DNA from: Vibrio splendidus 12E03
GTDB taxonomy: Bacteria; Pseudomonadota; Gammaproteobacteria; Enterobacterales; Vibrionaceae
NCBI RefSeq assembly: GCF_000272105.2
Contig: NZ_AJZD02000011.1
Location: forward strand, 1-64,000
Direction: 5' to 3'
DNA length: 64,000 nucleotides
In this document: positions 62,098 through 64,000 of the stretch, piece by piece
Layout: every line of letters begins with the position of its first letter
Position numbering within the stretch: position 1 is the first letter of the stretch
The notes under the pieces: generated by a model
What the model saw: the letters and a program-made list of their open reading frames with translations, nothing else
What the model was told of the DNA's origin: nothing
Databases searched by the model: none
Translations under genes and position numbers: made by a program

Positions 62098-62111
62098 AAA
62101 AGACCTCCGAA

Positions 62112-63551
62112 TTAGAAAAGATCGCCATTAAGCCATAGGTGAGCAGCGATGCTGACGGCATAGCCAATCATGATCACTGGCATCCATTTCAAGTGGCCAA
62201 AGAAGGTGTATTTGCCATGCGCCGCGCCCATTAACGCCACACCTGCCGCGCTACCAATAGATAACAAGCTGCCGCCAACGCCTGCGGTTAAGGTGATCAG
62301 TAGCCAGTTACCCATCGACATTTGAGGCTCCATCGATAACACCGCAAACATCACCGGAATATTATCGACAATCGCAGATAAGATCCCCACCATGATGTTG
62401 GCCCAAATTGGATCCCACTGGCTATACATCACGCCAGAGGCAAGCTCCAAGTACCCAAGCAGGCTCAAGCCACCGACACACATCACCACGCCGTAGAAGA
62501 ACAGCAAAGTGTCCCATTCGGCATGCGAGACTCTTCGAAATACATCGAATGGCACAACAGAACCGAGTCGTTTCAGGGCGCCTTCATCGTTATTGGCGAT
62601 CGCCACCGCTTTTTTCTTCGCGAGTGAGTTGGGTAAAGTCTTACGTAAGTAATAACCAAAGAACTGCAGGTAGGCGAGTCCCATCATCATCCCCATCACA
62701 GGAGGGAAGTGGAGTACGGCATGGAAAGCAACCGCGGTCGCTATTGTCATGATGAACAAGAATACGATGCGTCTTGCCCCGCGTTTTAATTCAACGTGCT
62801 GATGCACCGTGTCGGGTTGGGTTGTGGGAACAAAGTAAGACATGATCAGGGCAGGGACGAGGTAATTCATCACTGAAGGAACAAACAAGGGAATGAATTC
62901 ACTGAAGCTTACATAGCCAGCCTGCCACACCATCAACGTTGTGATGTCACCGAATGGGCTGAATGCGCCGCCAGCGTTAGCGGATATCACTATGTTTACA
63001 CACGCTAGGTTAACGAATTTAGGGTTAGATCCTGCGACTTTTAGAACCACGGCGCACATCAATAGAGCGGTGGTGAGGTTGTCGGCAATCGGTGAGATAA
63101 AGAAGGCCAGAATACCGGTTAACCAGAACAGAGAGCGGAAATTAAAGCCTTTGCCCACCATCCACGCTTGCAGCGCATCAAACAGTCTTCTCTCTTCCAT
63201 GGCGCTGATGTAGGTCATGGCGACGAGTAGGAAAAGTAACAGCTCGGCGTATTCCAGTAAGTTGTGTTCGAGTGCTTGCTTAGCCACTTCAACAAGGTTG
63301 TGTTCTTGGTAGGTAAAACCAATGATTATCCAGATCAGGCCTGCCGCAAGTAACACAGGCTTAGATTTTCGGAGCTTTAGGTACTCTTCCATCATCACTA
63401 CGATGTAGGCGATAACGAAAATGGTCAGGGATAGGTAACCAGCGAATGAGTTGGTGAGCTTGAGTGGTTCTCCCAACTGAGAAGTGGCAGCACCTGCTAC
63501 CGTAGAAAAGAGTAACAAAGAGAGAACAGCAGAAAGCTGGATACCTAACAT
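62112..63551 (-). CDS. nhaD: Sodium/proton antiporter NhaD
   Basis: A 479-residue inner-membrane antiporter of the NhaD family known from Vibrio, extruding sodium at alkaline pH. About 12 hydrophobic segments, with conserved DNLTTALLMC and ANAGGAFSPFGDITTLMVW in the ion path and SAIVDNIPVMFAVL near the end. It fits a marine, sodium-dependent cell and may affect the sodium gradient that also drives SecDF1 (inference). Single gene. Confidence 0.95.
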   Translation of the reverse strand: MLGIQLSAVLSLLLFSTVAGAATSQLGEPLKLTNSFAGYLSLTIFVIAYIVVMMEEYLKLRKSKPVLLAAGLIWIIIGFTYQEHNLVEVAKQALEHNLLEYAELLLFLLVAMTYISAMEERRLFDALQAWMVGKGFNFRSLFWLTGILAFFISPIADNLTTALLMCAVVLKVAGSNPKFVNLACVNIVISANAGGAFSPFGDITTLMVWQAGYVSFSEFIPLFVPSVMNYLVPALIMSYFVPTTQPDTVHQHVELKRGARRIVFLFIMTIATAVAFHAVLHFPPVMGMMMGLAYLQFFGYYLRKTLPNSLAKKKAVAIANNDEGALKRLGSVVPFDVFRRVSHAEWDTLLFFYGVVMCVGGLSLLGYLELASGVMYSQWDPIWANIMVGILSAIVDNIPVMFAVLSMEPQMSMGNWLLITLTAGVGGSLLSIGSAAGVALMGAAHGKYTFFGHLKWMPVIMIGYAVSIAAHLWLNGDLF

Positions 63552-63800
63552 GGATTACGCTCCGAAGTTAATAAGTCATTAACACGGGTAAAAGCGTAGA
63601 CCTAAATAACCATGTGGGGTGTGATAGATATCTTAATAATTCAACAGATTATGGTGGAAAAGGTAGATTAGTTTGGAAACCGTAGACCGGGTCGAAAAGC
63701 ACAGAACGGAGTGAAAATTGTCGATCAGAGGAAAATAGAGGTTAGGTGAAAAAGCCCTACCGAACTCGGTGCCGATAGAGCTTATTCGACATTGCCAATA

Positions 63801-63977
63801 TTATGCAGCATCGAGCTCAAACGTCATTGTTTGCTCTGCGGCACATACTTCAACAGGCCAGCCATAGGATTGGTATTCCAACGCAAGTTTGTCCGCTACT
63901 ACGCGAGATACTGTTGCAGTGATCCACATGCCTTTGCCCATTACTTGATATTTAAGCGTTCTCATTTCCATAGTCAT
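63801..63977 (-). CDS. Small 58-residue hypothetical protein
   Basis: An open frame beginning ATG ACT ATG GAA and ending TAA at 63801. AAGGAG lies 5-10 bases before the first ATG. The product is a beta-rich, slightly acidic peptide (TLKYQVMGKGMWITATVSRV ... GWPVEVCAAEQTMTFELDAA, in parts), without membrane segments. The good ribosome site and even codon use argue that it is real. Family not recognised. Confidence 0.65.
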   Translation of the reverse strand: MTMEMRTLKYQVMGKGMWITATVSRVVADKLALEYQSYGWPVEVCAAEQTMTFELDAA

Positions 63978-64000
63978 CACCGTTCTCCTTCTATATTGGC

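Overview
The window is chromosomal DNA of a marine Vibrio, most likely from the Splendidus clade and most likely the secondary chromosome. I infer this from the gene content: a second secD/secF pair preceded by an export-monitoring leader gene, mtlA-mtlD-mtlR, nagB, an NhaD antiporter, NorV/NorW, a YeeN-type YebC protein and a phenylalanine hydroxylase operon. Several of these are chromosome II genes in V. cholerae. No rRNA, tRNA, CRISPR array, prophage or intact insertion sequence was seen. The assignment to clade and replicon is inference.

Layout. At 0.3-3.6 kb are acetoacetyl-CoA synthetase and, divergently, phhA-phhB with TyrR/PhhR-like boxes between them. At 3.6-5.9 kb is a small AT-rich accessory patch: a Fic AMP-transferase behind direct and inverted repeats, then an unrecognised 182-residue protein. 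At 5.9-9.3 kb are a small Vibrio protein, the YebC/YeeN protein, a DUF2798 membrane protein, a LysR regulator and a beta-hydroxyacid dehydrogenase, followed by a G/C-skewed repeat element near 9.31-9.50 kb. At 9.7-16.4 kb one unit encodes a periplasmic protein, a MacB/LolCDE-type ABC transporter, a LolA-like protein, an outer-membrane barrel and a LytS/LytTR two-component system. At 16.6-24.1 kb are an M16 protease lipoprotein, a vemP-like arrest-peptide gene, secD2-secF2 and an rlmJ-like gene. At 24.4-31.7 kb are an HNH/SRA-type nuclease, an electrophile-handling cluster (old yellow enzyme, MFS pump, SDR, LysR), GFA and OsmC genes, and two small proteins of RNA-binding or unknown type.

At 31.9-42.8 kb lies a long minus-strand block governed by an ECF sigma factor and its ChrR-type zinc anti-sigma factor. 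It contains a photolyase, cyclopropane fatty-acid synthase, an FAD amine oxidase, DUF1365 and several membrane or lipoprotein genes: a photo-oxidative and envelope stress regulon. A strong ECF promoter match lies in front of the sigma gene. At 43-51.5 kb are a tautomerase-like gene, a metallopeptidase, yibL, gltS, norVW (with a sigma-54 promoter and two NorR-type sites but no local norR), a nitroreductase and a winged-helix/nuclease-fold protein.

At 52-57 kb the mannitol PTS operon has a long CRP-site-rich leader and is followed by convergent nagB. At 57.5-59 kb maoP and hdfR are divergent, as in E. coli. At 59.6-61.5 kb is an alkylation-repair pair (Ada/AlkA fusion and Ogt). The window ends with a small lipoprotein, nhaD and a 58-codon gene at 63.80-63.98 kb.

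The most interesting systems are the VemP-like nascent-chain sensor in front of secD2F2, the self-regulated ABC/LolA-like/outer-membrane-barrel operon at 9.7-16.4 kb, and the ChrR/ECF block.
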